From Microvirga sp052114605 (lineage in GTDB: Bacteria; Pseudomonadota; Alphaproteobacteria; Rhizobiales; Beijerinckiaceae): DNA of 64,000 nucleotides. Of the stretch, positions 46,887 to 53,763 are shown piece by piece. The stretch covers positions 124,001 through 188,000 of the forward strand of contig NZ_JBFRFB010000008.1 of NCBI RefSeq assembly GCF_052114605.1, read 5' to 3'. The notes beneath the pieces are model-generated. The model worked only from the letters and a program-made list of their open reading frames with translations. It was not told where the DNA came from and ran no database searches. How positions within the stretch are numbered: the first letter of the stretch is position 1; every line of letters begins with the position of its first letter. The position numbers and the translations under genes were made by a program.

Positions 46887-47759
46887 ATGGGAGAAATCTC
46901 AGGCGTTCGTCGTCGTTTCGTTCGCGCAGCCATGAATGCGCCTTTTCTCGAAAGAGAAGAGGAGCATCAACTTGCTGTGCGCTGGAAATATCAGCGCGAC
47001 GAGGTTGCTCTTCATCAGTTGACAGCGGCTCATATGCGCCTCGTCATCGCGCTTGCCGCCCGCTTCCGTCACTACGGCCTTCCGATGGCCGATCTGGTTC
47101 AGGAAGGTCATGTCGGCCTTCTCGAAGCCGCCGCTCGCTTCGAGCCTGAACGCGAAGTTCGCTTCTCGACTTATGCGACGTGGTGGATCCGTGCCTCCGT
47201 ACAGGATTACATCCTTCGTAACTGGTCAATCGTCCGTGGCGGAACTAGTTCCGCGCAGAAGGCCCTTTTCTTCAACCTGCGGCGCCTGCGTGCTCGCCTG
47301 ACCCGTGGCGGCGAAGAGCGCATTTCATCCGAGGTGCACGCGAAGATCGCCGAGGCTATCGGCGTCTCCAAGGCTGATGTGGCTTTGATGGATGCTCGTC
47401 TCTCGGGGCCCGACACGTCGCTCAATGCACCTGTTCTCGATGCCGATTCCTCCAATTCCGCCGAACGTGTGGAATTTCTCGTCGACAACAGCCCGCTTCC
47501 GGATGAAAGCGTCACCGACGTGATCGATACCGAGCGTCGCGTACGCTGGCTGAAGCAGGCTCTCGAAGTGCTCAACGAGCGTGAGCTGCGTATCCTGCGG
47601 GCCCGCCGTCTCGACGACGAACAGGTGACCCTCGAATTCCTCGGCGACCGCCTCGGCATCTCGAAGGAGCGCGTGCGCCAGATCGAGAACCGCGCTCTGG
47701 AAAAGCTGAAGCGCGCCCTGATCGAAAAGTACCCGCAGGCCTCAGGCGCTTTCGTCTGA
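46887..47759 (+). CDS. rpoH: RNA polymerase sigma-32 type factor (RpoH, probably RpoH2 class)
   Basis: A 290-residue group 3 sigma factor. Region 2 includes GLPMADLVQEGHVGLLEAAA and STYATWWIRASVQDYILRNW; the RpoH box is QKALFFNLRRLR; region 4.2 is LEFLGDRLGISKERVRQIEN. GGGAGGACAC precedes the ATG at 46887, while the frame upstream crosses the carD terminator and a repeat and is not coding. A stress promoter upstream suggests that this is the second, general-stress-dependent RpoH copy; the class is inference. Confidence 0.9.
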   Translation: MGEISGVRRRFVRAAMNAPFLEREEEHQLAVRWKYQRDEVALHQLTAAHMRLVIALAARFRHYGLPMADLVQEGHVGLLEAAARFEPEREVRFSTYATWWIRASVQDYILRNWSIVRGGTSSAQKALFFNLRRLRARLTRGGEERISSEVHAKIAEAIGVSKADVALMDARLSGPDTSLNAPVLDADSSNSAERVEFLVDNSPLPDESVTDVIDTERRVRWLKQALEVLNERELRILRARRLDDEQVTLEFLGDRLGISKERVRQIENRALEKLKRALIEKYPQASGAFV

Positions 47760-47791
47760 AGCCTTCCCGGCACACGTCGCACATTACCAAA

Positions 47792-47817
47792 CAGGCGAGC
47801 CAGGAATGGCTCGCCTG
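47792..47817. terminator. Bidirectional hairpin between rpoH and the M48 gene
   Basis: A perfect 10-bp stem CAGGCGAGCC/GGCTCGCCTG with a six-base loop lies between two convergent genes. T-tracts are weak on both sides. Confidence 0.6.
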
Positions 47818-47847
47818 ATGCATTTTCAGGATGCCGAAAACAATCTC

Positions 47848-49266
47848 TTACTCGATGACGATCTTGTAGCGCTCGCCAACGTTGAGCTGCGAGTTTCGCT
47901 CAAGTCCGTTGAGCAGCAGGAAACGCTCCAGCGACCGATCCACCGGCATCCGCGCGGCCAGGGTCTGAGGCGTGTCGCCCCGCTGCGCGACGACGAGCTG
48001 CAGCTTCAGGGGTCGGATGCGCCGCGCCTCGTCCGCCTGCACCTGCCGCACGCTGTTGAGGGTGCGGTTGAACATGCTTTCGAGATCGTTGCCGCCGGTG
48101 CGGGCCGCCATGATGAGGCGGTAGGTTGTATTGCCGATGCGGATGGCGGAGAGGCGGAACGTCCATTCCTTGCCGTTGGACAGGGCCGTGACCACGGGCA
48201 GGTCATTGATGGTGGCCGTGGTGAGGCTGCCGGGCTCGATCGTGTCCGTCCAGGTGGAGCGCAATACGTCTTCAAGGCTCTGCCCGTTGGGCGTATCCGC
48301 GGCATCGAACAGGAGGCGCCGCTCACCGTCGGAAGAGGAGCCGAGCACGGCCTGAGAGGTGTTCTCAAGCGTGAAGCCGTCAGGGGCCTCGAAGGCGACG
48401 CCGAGGCGCGCGTGAACGAAGCGGCGGCCCTTGACCACGCCGTCACCCGGGTCGTCGCCATAGGCCAGGCCGTCGAGCGCCGCCAGATACTCGGCGCGTC
48501 CCGTCTCGCCCATGCCTGGCGGGCCGGCGCGGCGTGCGGCCTGAAGAGCGCGTGAGACGCGCTCGGTGGTGCTGGGATGCGAGGTCACCCGCTCGCCCCC
48601 GGTCTCGGAGCTGGCGGCGGAGCGGCCGAGCGCGGTCAGGAAACGCGGGGCGCCGTAAGGATCGAAGCCTGCCCGTGCGAGCACGGCGACACCGGTCTTA
48701 TCCGCTTCGAGCTCCTGGGAGCGCGAGAAGCTCGCCAGCGTCGAGCGGGCCTGGTCCTGCACCACGGCTGCTTCCTGGGAATCGTTGAGCACGTTCTCCG
48801 CGACACGCTCGATCAGGTCCGAGCGCGCCTGCAACTCGTTGCGTTGAGAGGCATGGCGAAGGGTAACGTGGGCGATTTCGTGGGACAGAACGGCCGCGAC
48901 CTCTGACGTGTCATTGGCGAGCGCCAGCAGGCCCCGGGTCACGTAGAGGCGGCCATTCGGCAGGGCGAAGGCGTTCACCACGGGCGAGTTGAGAATGGTG
49001 ACCTGATAAGCCTCGTCGGGCCTGTCGGTGGCCATGACGAGGCGGTTCACCGCATCGGACAGAAGCCGCTGGAGCTGAGGCGCGCGGCCCTCTCCGCCGA
49101 AGGCCGACACAAGACGGATGTGGTCCCTGTCCCTGTCCGGGCCGAGCACGCGAGGCGTGTTTGCCGGCAGGGAGGTCCCGCCAAAGCTCGAACAGGCCGA
49201 AGCGAGGGCCGAGATCATGAGGATGCCGACGATCCGGACTTTACCTGTCTGACGTGTGTCGCTCAT
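47848..49266 (-). CDS. M48 family metalloprotease, lipoprotein with C-terminal LysM-like segment
   Basis: A 472-residue periplasmic protease similar to BepA/LoiP-type outer-membrane quality-control enzymes. The lipobox is SALASAC (Cys25), the zinc site is SHEIAHVTLRHASQR, and the third ligand Glu lies in the following helix (QELEADKTGVAVLARAG). The C-terminal ~60 residues (VVAQRGDTPQTLAARM through LNGLERNSQLNVGERYKI) resemble a LysM-type module that could bind peptidoglycan. It is convergent with rpoH and lies after the SNase-like gene. Confidence 0.88.
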   Translation of the reverse strand: MSDTRQTGKVRIVGILMISALASACSSFGGTSLPANTPRVLGPDRDRDHIRLVSAFGGEGRAPQLQRLLSDAVNRLVMATDRPDEAYQVTILNSPVVNAFALPNGRLYVTRGLLALANDTSEVAAVLSHEIAHVTLRHASQRNELQARSDLIERVAENVLNDSQEAAVVQDQARSTLASFSRSQELEADKTGVAVLARAGFDPYGAPRFLTALGRSAASSETGGERVTSHPSTTERVSRALQAARRAGPPGMGETGRAEYLAALDGLAYGDDPGDGVVKGRRFVHARLGVAFEAPDGFTLENTSQAVLGSSSDGERRLLFDAADTPNGQSLEDVLRSTWTDTIEPGSLTTATINDLPVVTALSNGKEWTFRLSAIRIGNTTYRLIMAARTGGNDLESMFNRTLNSVRQVQADEARRIRPLKLQLVVAQRGDTPQTLAARMPVDRSLERFLLLNGLERNSQLNVGERYKIVIE

Positions 49267-49272
49267 GCGTGT

Positions 49273-50076
49273 TCATCGGGGCAAGCGATTACCTTCAAGT
49301 CGTTCAATCATCTCCGGCATTTCAATGGTCAAGGCCGTGCCTTGCCAAGATTGCAAAATGCCTCGGGCCCGGATTTTTTGCCCCTTCAGCGCAGCGGCGC
49401 CGAGGCCGCGCTCCGTCATGAGGGTCCAGACCTTCCGAGGAATGATGATCGTGAAGTCTTCTGCCCAGTGCCCCCCGAAGTTCAAATAGGTTGTCTGTTT
49501 GCGCTCGCCCACGCTCCGCACCCGTCCTTCGACGATGACGAAGCTGCCGACGCGCTCCCGCAAGAGCTCGTTTCTCTCGGCAGGAATGGGGTTATAGCGG
49601 GCCTCGGCCCAAAGACCAAGGCGCTGTTCGCGGGCAGTTTCCTCAAAAGCGAGCAATTCCGGGTGGCAGAAGACGCGACCGGCTCCCGGATCGGCGAGAG
49701 CAAGCCCTGCCTCGACAAGAGCATGACTCAGATCGACGACGGTTTTATCATGCGAAGAACGGATTCTGACAGGCTGGCGGCCCCACCTGTCTCTCTCTCC
49801 AAGACCTTCGATCGAAACGGGCTTTTCCTTGTGGACGCGAAGGAAATCCGCCACTTGCCGGCGTTGCGCTTCCATCTCCGGCAGTCGAAGGCCTGAAATC
49901 CTGGCCAATTGCCCCTTGGCCAGCAGGAAGCTCCCATCATCGTTGACGGTGATGATCCGGTCTTCGGTGAGCGTGCCGCTACAACGGCTCGCGCTTTCCT
50001 GAGCCTTCGCGGGCAGGGGGGCGACGGCGAAGAAAAGGCCAAGGGCGGCTATTGTCCATGAGATCGGTCTTGTCAT
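49273..50076 (-). CDS. Thermonuclease (SNase-like) family exported protein
   Basis: A 267-residue protein with a signal peptide (MTRPISWTIAALGLFFAVAP, then LPAKAQ). The middle shows the SNase OB-fold pattern (ARISGLRLPEMEAQ, ERDRWGRQPVRIR, LVEAGLALADPGAG, ETAREQRLGLWAEARYNPIP). The catalytic Arg/Glu set of true nucleases is only partly recognisable, so activity is uncertain. The C-terminal ~90 residues form a second OB-like domain. It ends 6 bases before the M48 start, so both are probably cotranscribed. Confidence 0.8.
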   Translation of the reverse strand: MTRPISWTIAALGLFFAVAPLPAKAQESASRCSGTLTEDRIITVNDDGSFLLAKGQLARISGLRLPEMEAQRRQVADFLRVHKEKPVSIEGLGERDRWGRQPVRIRSSHDKTVVDLSHALVEAGLALADPGAGRVFCHPELLAFEETAREQRLGLWAEARYNPIPAERNELLRERVGSFVIVEGRVRSVGERKQTTYLNFGGHWAEDFTIIIPRKVWTLMTERGLGAAALKGQKIRARGILQSWQGTALTIEMPEMIERLEGNRLPR

Positions 50077-50242
50077 CGACCGGGATCATACCTTGCACTT
50101 GGCGAACAGGCAGCATCGCGCCGTTACTCAGTTGCGGTAATACAGTGCTTTTCCTGATGGGACGTGCCGCTCTGCCTGCTTGTGCCGGATGGGCTAGCGC
50201 AGTCTTGCGGTTCCGAACTGTTGCATGCGAGCTGGCGGGCAA

Positions 50243-50455
50243 TCACCAGCGGATCACGATCACCGTCTGCTTGCCGTTGCCGAGTTCGACCGCTTCCATG
50301 CTCTCCGCTTTTCGGTTCTGCTCCTTGGCGTCCGAAACGATATCGACCTCGGCCACATGGGTTGCAAAGACTTCATCCACTTCTGCCACGCAGAGCAGGG
50401 TGTCGGGAGGAAGGTGCTCGACTTGGGTCAGGAACTCGCGCAGGGTTTGAGCCAT
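50243..50455 (-). CDS. Small protein of unknown function
   Basis: A 70-residue acidic cytoplasmic protein (MAQTLREFLTQVEHLPPDTL onward) with a beta-rich C-terminus (GNGKQTVIVIRW). GGAGG lies 7 bases before the ATG at 50455 on the minus strand, which supports translation. I recognise no family. It is upstream of, and in the same direction as, the SNase-like gene. Confidence 0.6.
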   Translation of the reverse strand: MAQTLREFLTQVEHLPPDTLLCVAEVDEVFATHVAEVDIVSDAKEQNRKAESMEAVELGNGKQTVIVIRW

Positions 50456-50597
50456 GGCATGCCTCCGATTCCTCCATCAAACCCGATCCGGCGAAGGTGG
50501 GTTCCGTGTCCTTCCGGATGAGCCGGGAGCGCCCGGCAAGGCCCCATCACCCTCTGGAATGCTCCCCGCGACCATGCTACACCCGCTTTCCTCACGC

Positions 50598-50674
50598 GGT
50601 CCCGTAGCTCAGCAGGACAGAGCAGCGGTTTCCTAAACCGAAGGTCGGAAGTTCGAGTCTTCCCGGGATCGCCA
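50598..50674 (+). tRNA. tRNA-Arg (anticodon CCT)
   Basis: The 77-nt cloverleaf includes the encoded CCA. Acceptor GGTCCCG pairs with CGGGATC, D stem GCTC/GAGC, anticodon loop TTCCTAA with anticodon CCT, T stem GGAAG/CTTCC with TTCGAGT loop. The top pair of the anticodon stem (positions 27 and 43) is G opposite A, a mismatch. A T-run follows the CCA and can serve as terminator. tRNA-Arg(CCT) genes are frequent integration sites, and an accessory region begins just after it. Confidence 0.95.
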
Positions 50675-50723
50675 ATTTTTTTCAGTAACTTAGCCCCTCC
50701 ATATCGAACGTTGTCGAGCTTCC

Positions 50724-50744
50724 GGGGTAAACCTGGGGGTAAAC
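50724..50744 (+). repeat. Direct repeat GGGGTAAAC beside the tRNA gene
   Basis: GGGGTAAAC at 50724-50732 is followed by GGGGGTAAAC at 50735-50744, one helical turn apart. Similar G-rich TAA arrays lie next to integrase genes of tRNA-integrated elements; no integrase is present here. Confidence 0.55.
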
Positions 50745-50745
50745 T

Positions 50746-51561
50746 TTGCGCAAGATTCACCGCGATCACTGGCCGGTGATCTTCCTATTCTCCTGCTTCG
50801 GCTTCCTTGGCCTCCTCTTCGTAGGCTCTGCTCTGAGCGATGCCAACGCCCTCTGCGGACCTGACGAGCGATTGAATCCCACCGTCTGTGCGAGGAACTG
50901 GGTGAATGCCGCTGGGAACTTGGTCGCTGTGGTTGGAGCGTTCGCAGCCGCTGTGTTCACATACAGGCAGTACAGGGAGGCACGTCGCCAGACCGCGATC
51001 GCTCGCCTCCCCATGGCTGAGGCTACTCTCCTTGAGGTGCGGCAGATCGGAGGGACCCTCTTTGGAGCAGTGATTAGCCTAAATTCAATGCGAGAGGCGG
51101 TTGAAGCCATCTTGGGGGAAATATCAGCAGATGATCCAGATGAGATTAACCTCGACAACATCCTAATCTCAGCGAGGCATTACTTCTCGATGGATCTCCG
51201 GTTAGCTCCACACATCAAGGCGTTTCAGGATACATACGCAGAGAAGATCCTAGATAATGCTCTGCGAGCTGCAATCCGTCCAAATTGGTTCGAGTTCAAC
51301 ATCGTGCTCCTTGAAGCGGAGCGGATGAGTGGTGCTTTGCTCCGCCCGTTGACCGGGGGTGGCGCTAGCACTCAGGAACCGAACTTCAACTTCCAACCTC
51401 TCTATGATCTCGGGGGCAACCGGGAGGTCTTGATGGATCTCGTAGCTGCGCTCAATGAAGGCGCAAAGCTCTCAAAAGCTATGGGCGAGAGCATTCATGC
51501 TCTGGAGCCTAGTTTCGAAGCCGCTCGCGACAATCTTCTTCAGACCATCGGGAGATCATAG
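50746..51561 (+). CDS. Unknown membrane-anchored protein
   Basis: A 271-residue protein with two N-terminal membrane segments (VIFLFSCFGFLGLLFVGSAL and LVAVVGAFAAAVFTYRQY) and a long helical cytoplasmic part. I recognise no family. The TTG start at 50746 immediately follows the GGGGGTAAAC repeat, which may act as ribosome-binding site. Base composition is lower in GC than the core genes, in line with an accessory origin. It converges on the next gene. Confidence 0.6.
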   Translation: MRKIHRDHWPVIFLFSCFGFLGLLFVGSALSDANALCGPDERLNPTVCARNWVNAAGNLVAVVGAFAAAVFTYRQYREARRQTAIARLPMAEATLLEVRQIGGTLFGAVISLNSMREAVEAILGEISADDPDEINLDNILISARHYFSMDLRLAPHIKAFQDTYAEKILDNALRAAIRPNWFEFNIVLLEAERMSGALLRPLTGGGASTQEPNFNFQPLYDLGGNREVLMDLVAALNEGAKLSKAMGESIHALEPSFEAARDNLLQTIGRS

Positions 51562-51572
51562 AGAGGTGGAAA

Positions 51573-52001
51573 TTACTTGAGGAAGGAGCAGTTCTGCTTC
51601 CGATACATATCAGCAGCCTTGTTCTTCCTAAGCTCCTCATCAGATGAGGCATCCTGCCAGACCTCTTTCACTGTGCCGTCCAAGACAGCCTCGAACATCC
51701 GGCCGAGTGCGAAGTCCGTGTTCGGGTTGTTGAGCTTGTCTCCAAATACCATGGGAGCGTACTTGCGTAGGTCCTCCTGCTTGGCCTTCCCTGCCTTCAC
51801 GGCCTCTACGAAGGTCTTTCCAGTCTCGTAGCCGAGGCCGAACAGCTTGTTCCCCTCCTGCGCTTCCTTCGTGTAGCTGGTCAGGACGGCACACGACCAA
51901 AGCGAATAAGTCTTCATCCCCATCTTGGAATAGTCATCAGAGGTCTGAGCAAACGCTGGAGAGGAGAGCGCGAGGAAAGCAAGCACATATAAGGGCTTCA
52001 T
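51573..52001 (-). CDS. Small exported protein of unknown function
   Basis: A 142-residue protein with a signal peptide (MKPLYVLAFLALSSPAFAQT) and two Cys in the mature part (LWSCAVLTSY and KQNCSFLK) that could form a disulfide. The helical pattern slightly recalls Rap1a/Tai-type immunity proteins, but I cannot confirm that. It is convergent with the membrane protein gene, 11 bases apart, and belongs to the accessory stretch. Confidence 0.6.
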   Translation of the reverse strand: MKPLYVLAFLALSSPAFAQTSDDYSKMGMKTYSLWSCAVLTSYTKEAQEGNKLFGLGYETGKTFVEAVKAGKAKQEDLRKYAPMVFGDKLNNPNTDFALGRMFEAVLDGTVKEVWQDASSDEELRKNKAADMYRKQNCSFLK

Positions 52002-52035
52002 AGGTCACCTTGGCCGTAAGCGTGGACGCTGACCG

Positions 52036-52074
52036 TAAAAGAAAAGCTCCGGGTAGGGTAGGACCCACCAGAGC
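52036..52074 (-). terminator. Probable terminator of the LuxR-type gene
   Basis: GCTC pairs with GAGC and GGGT with ACCC around an 8-base loop (52046-52074). On the minus strand the stem runs into TTTTCTTTTA. It lies about 170 bases beyond the LuxR-type stop. Confidence 0.5.
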
Positions 52075-52245
52075 CTGAAAGCTTGTCAGCGACTGTTTTT
52101 CAGACCTGTCTTCGCTTATGTCGGGCCGCCATACGCCTGATCTTGTCGGCCATCCTCTTAGTCATCCAGGGATAACGGGCCAGGAAGCTCTCTGGATTTT
52201 CTAAGGCAGATCCTACCCTCGAAGGAATGAAACCGAGCGTGTGCT

Positions 52246-53376
52246 CTAGACCGTCTCGCTGTAGCGCGTGAGCAGGCTGACGAGTTGCGCCTGCTGATTG
52301 GTGTCGGTTTTCGCGAACATGGATTTCAAGTGGAAGCGGATCGCTTCCTTGCTGACAACGAGCTTTTCGGAAATCTCTTCCGTGTTCAGGCCGGCGAGCA
52401 GCAATGACGCGACGCGGTGTTCCGTCGGTGTGAATCGGAATGCATCCTTCACGACATGCTGCGATATGGTGCGCTGCTCCTCCGGGTCCTTGATAAGCAG
52501 GATCGCGCGGGCGCCCTGAAAGACATCGGAAGCCTGGAGAACGATGGGATATGATGTCAAAGTGAAGGGCCGCTTGTCGGGTCGATGAATGACGAGTGGC
52601 GGGACAGGCTTGCTGATGCCGCTGAAGATCGGCTGAACGCTTCCCGCGACGAAATTCTGGAGGGCTTTGTTCGCATCCTTCTCCTTCAAATGCAGTCGCG
52701 ACATCACGAGCTGAAATGTCGTGTCGATGTAGTTTTCGGCCTTCTTGTTGACGCGGATGACACGTCCCAGCCAGTCGACGAGGAAGGCGCCCGCGCCGAG
52801 CTGTTCCAGGTTCCCGATGACGCCGTTTGCAGCCGCCAGGCGATTGAATGATGCAAGCTCACACGCCTTGCGGAGTTCAGGAAGCTGAGCGCGGATCTGA
52901 GCGAGTTCACTCTCAGTGAAAGGTCCGTTCTCGCGACGGCGGTTGATTGCGAGGCTCATGATGATGCCGTCGATTTCACAGAGAAGACCGGTGGCAAAAT
53001 GTCCGAATCCCGACTTGTGAAGAAAGTCCGAGAAGTACGGCAGGTGCAGGAGCTCGTCGGGCTGAAACAGTTCGGATTCCGTAACGAGGTCTTTTCCCTT
53101 TCGAAACGCACGAATGGAGCGCTCGGCACCTACATCGGCCTTGTACCACCCCTCCAGAACATAACGAGCCGCGAGATCCTCCGCTCCCCGGGATGCGACC
53201 AAGCCCGAACAGACGTTCGAAAAGCGCACGATGCCGACGGCGTCCGTGTTCCAGACCTCTCGAGCCGTGCTGACGGCCTTGCCCCAAAGCTCGGGAATCA
53301 CCGCAGCTTCGTAAAATGATTCTTTGATGGGCACCGGGGGTATGACCTTGCAGAGGAGAGGCGTCTTGATGCGCAT
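52246..53376 (-). CDS. LuxR-type transcriptional regulator
   Basis: A 376-residue regulator with a C-terminal GerE/LuxR helix-turn-helix (FTPTEHRVASLLLAGLNTEE, then ISEKLVVSKEAIRFHLKSMF) at about residues 310-370. The N-terminal ~300 residues resemble PAS/GAF-like sensory regions (FLVDWLGRVIRVNKKAENYI) but no autoinducer-binding domain or receiver is evident. The start is uncertain: ATG at 53376 lacks a ribosome-binding site, and a GTG about 14 codons downstream has AAGG. It is divergent from the giant cadherin-repeat gene and is its likely regulator. Confidence 0.82.
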   Translation of the reverse strand: MRIKTPLLCKVIPPVPIKESFYEAAVIPELWGKAVSTAREVWNTDAVGIVRFSNVCSGLVASRGAEDLAARYVLEGWYKADVGAERSIRAFRKGKDLVTESELFQPDELLHLPYFSDFLHKSGFGHFATGLLCEIDGIIMSLAINRRRENGPFTESELAQIRAQLPELRKACELASFNRLAAANGVIGNLEQLGAGAFLVDWLGRVIRVNKKAENYIDTTFQLVMSRLHLKEKDANKALQNFVAGSVQPIFSGISKPVPPLVIHRPDKRPFTLTSYPIVLQASDVFQGARAILLIKDPEEQRTISQHVVKDAFRFTPTEHRVASLLLAGLNTEEISEKLVVSKEAIRFHLKSMFAKTDTNQQAQLVSLLTRYSETV

Positions 53377-53763
53377 CAGGAGTAATAAATAAGTAGTTTC
53401 CTTTTGGGAAGTGAATCTCTTATTGTAATATGAAATGTGATTACATTTTCATAATTATTGTATTGATTCTCCCCAAATGGGTAGTGACGCGCTGTAAAAC
53501 TGACAATTCGAAGCAAATATTCGCCCGTTTCTAGCGAACATCGTCATAGGCCAGGGGTTTTTTCTTTCGGCCTACCCATTCAGGGAGTGAGGCCTACCCC
53601 AAACGTATGGTTCCTTCCAGCCAGAAAACCACATTCACGTCCATCGCCGCGTGGTGGCTAGCGGCAGGGCTTTGGCACGTAATTTCGGGACGCGACCCGT
53701 CCCAATCGCAACACAAAACATGACTTGGCCTCGCCACTGCGGCGAGCTTCGGGGGACCTCAAA
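53377..53763. other. AT-rich divergent promoter region of luxR-type and cadherin genes
   Basis: About 390 bases without a gene. It has an AT-rich dyad around 53430-53452 (ATGAAATGT facing ACATTTTCAT), an ATGGGTAG at 53477 with its inverse CTACCCAT at 53572, and a direct repeat of GGCCTACCC. It must carry the promoters of both genes. Confidence 0.6.
53569..53599 (+). promoter_or_regulatory. Direct repeat GGCCTACCC, possible operator
   Basis: GGCCTACCC occurs at 53569-53577 and 53591-53599, exactly 22 bases apart (two helical turns). An inverted GGGTAG lies at 53479-53484. The position between a LuxR-type gene and its divergent neighbour suggests binding sites for that regulator; this is inference. 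Confidence 0.4.

Noticed and set aside
50428..50769. Minus-strand frame containing GDPGKTRTSDLRFRKPL
   Set aside because: This is the well-known false protein made by translating the opposite strand of a tRNA-Arg gene.
52120..52245. Short minus-strand reading with ARYPWMTKRMADKIRRMAAR
   Set aside because: Protein-like in feel but only about 20 codons after its sole Met and no ribosome-binding site; perhaps a gene remnant.
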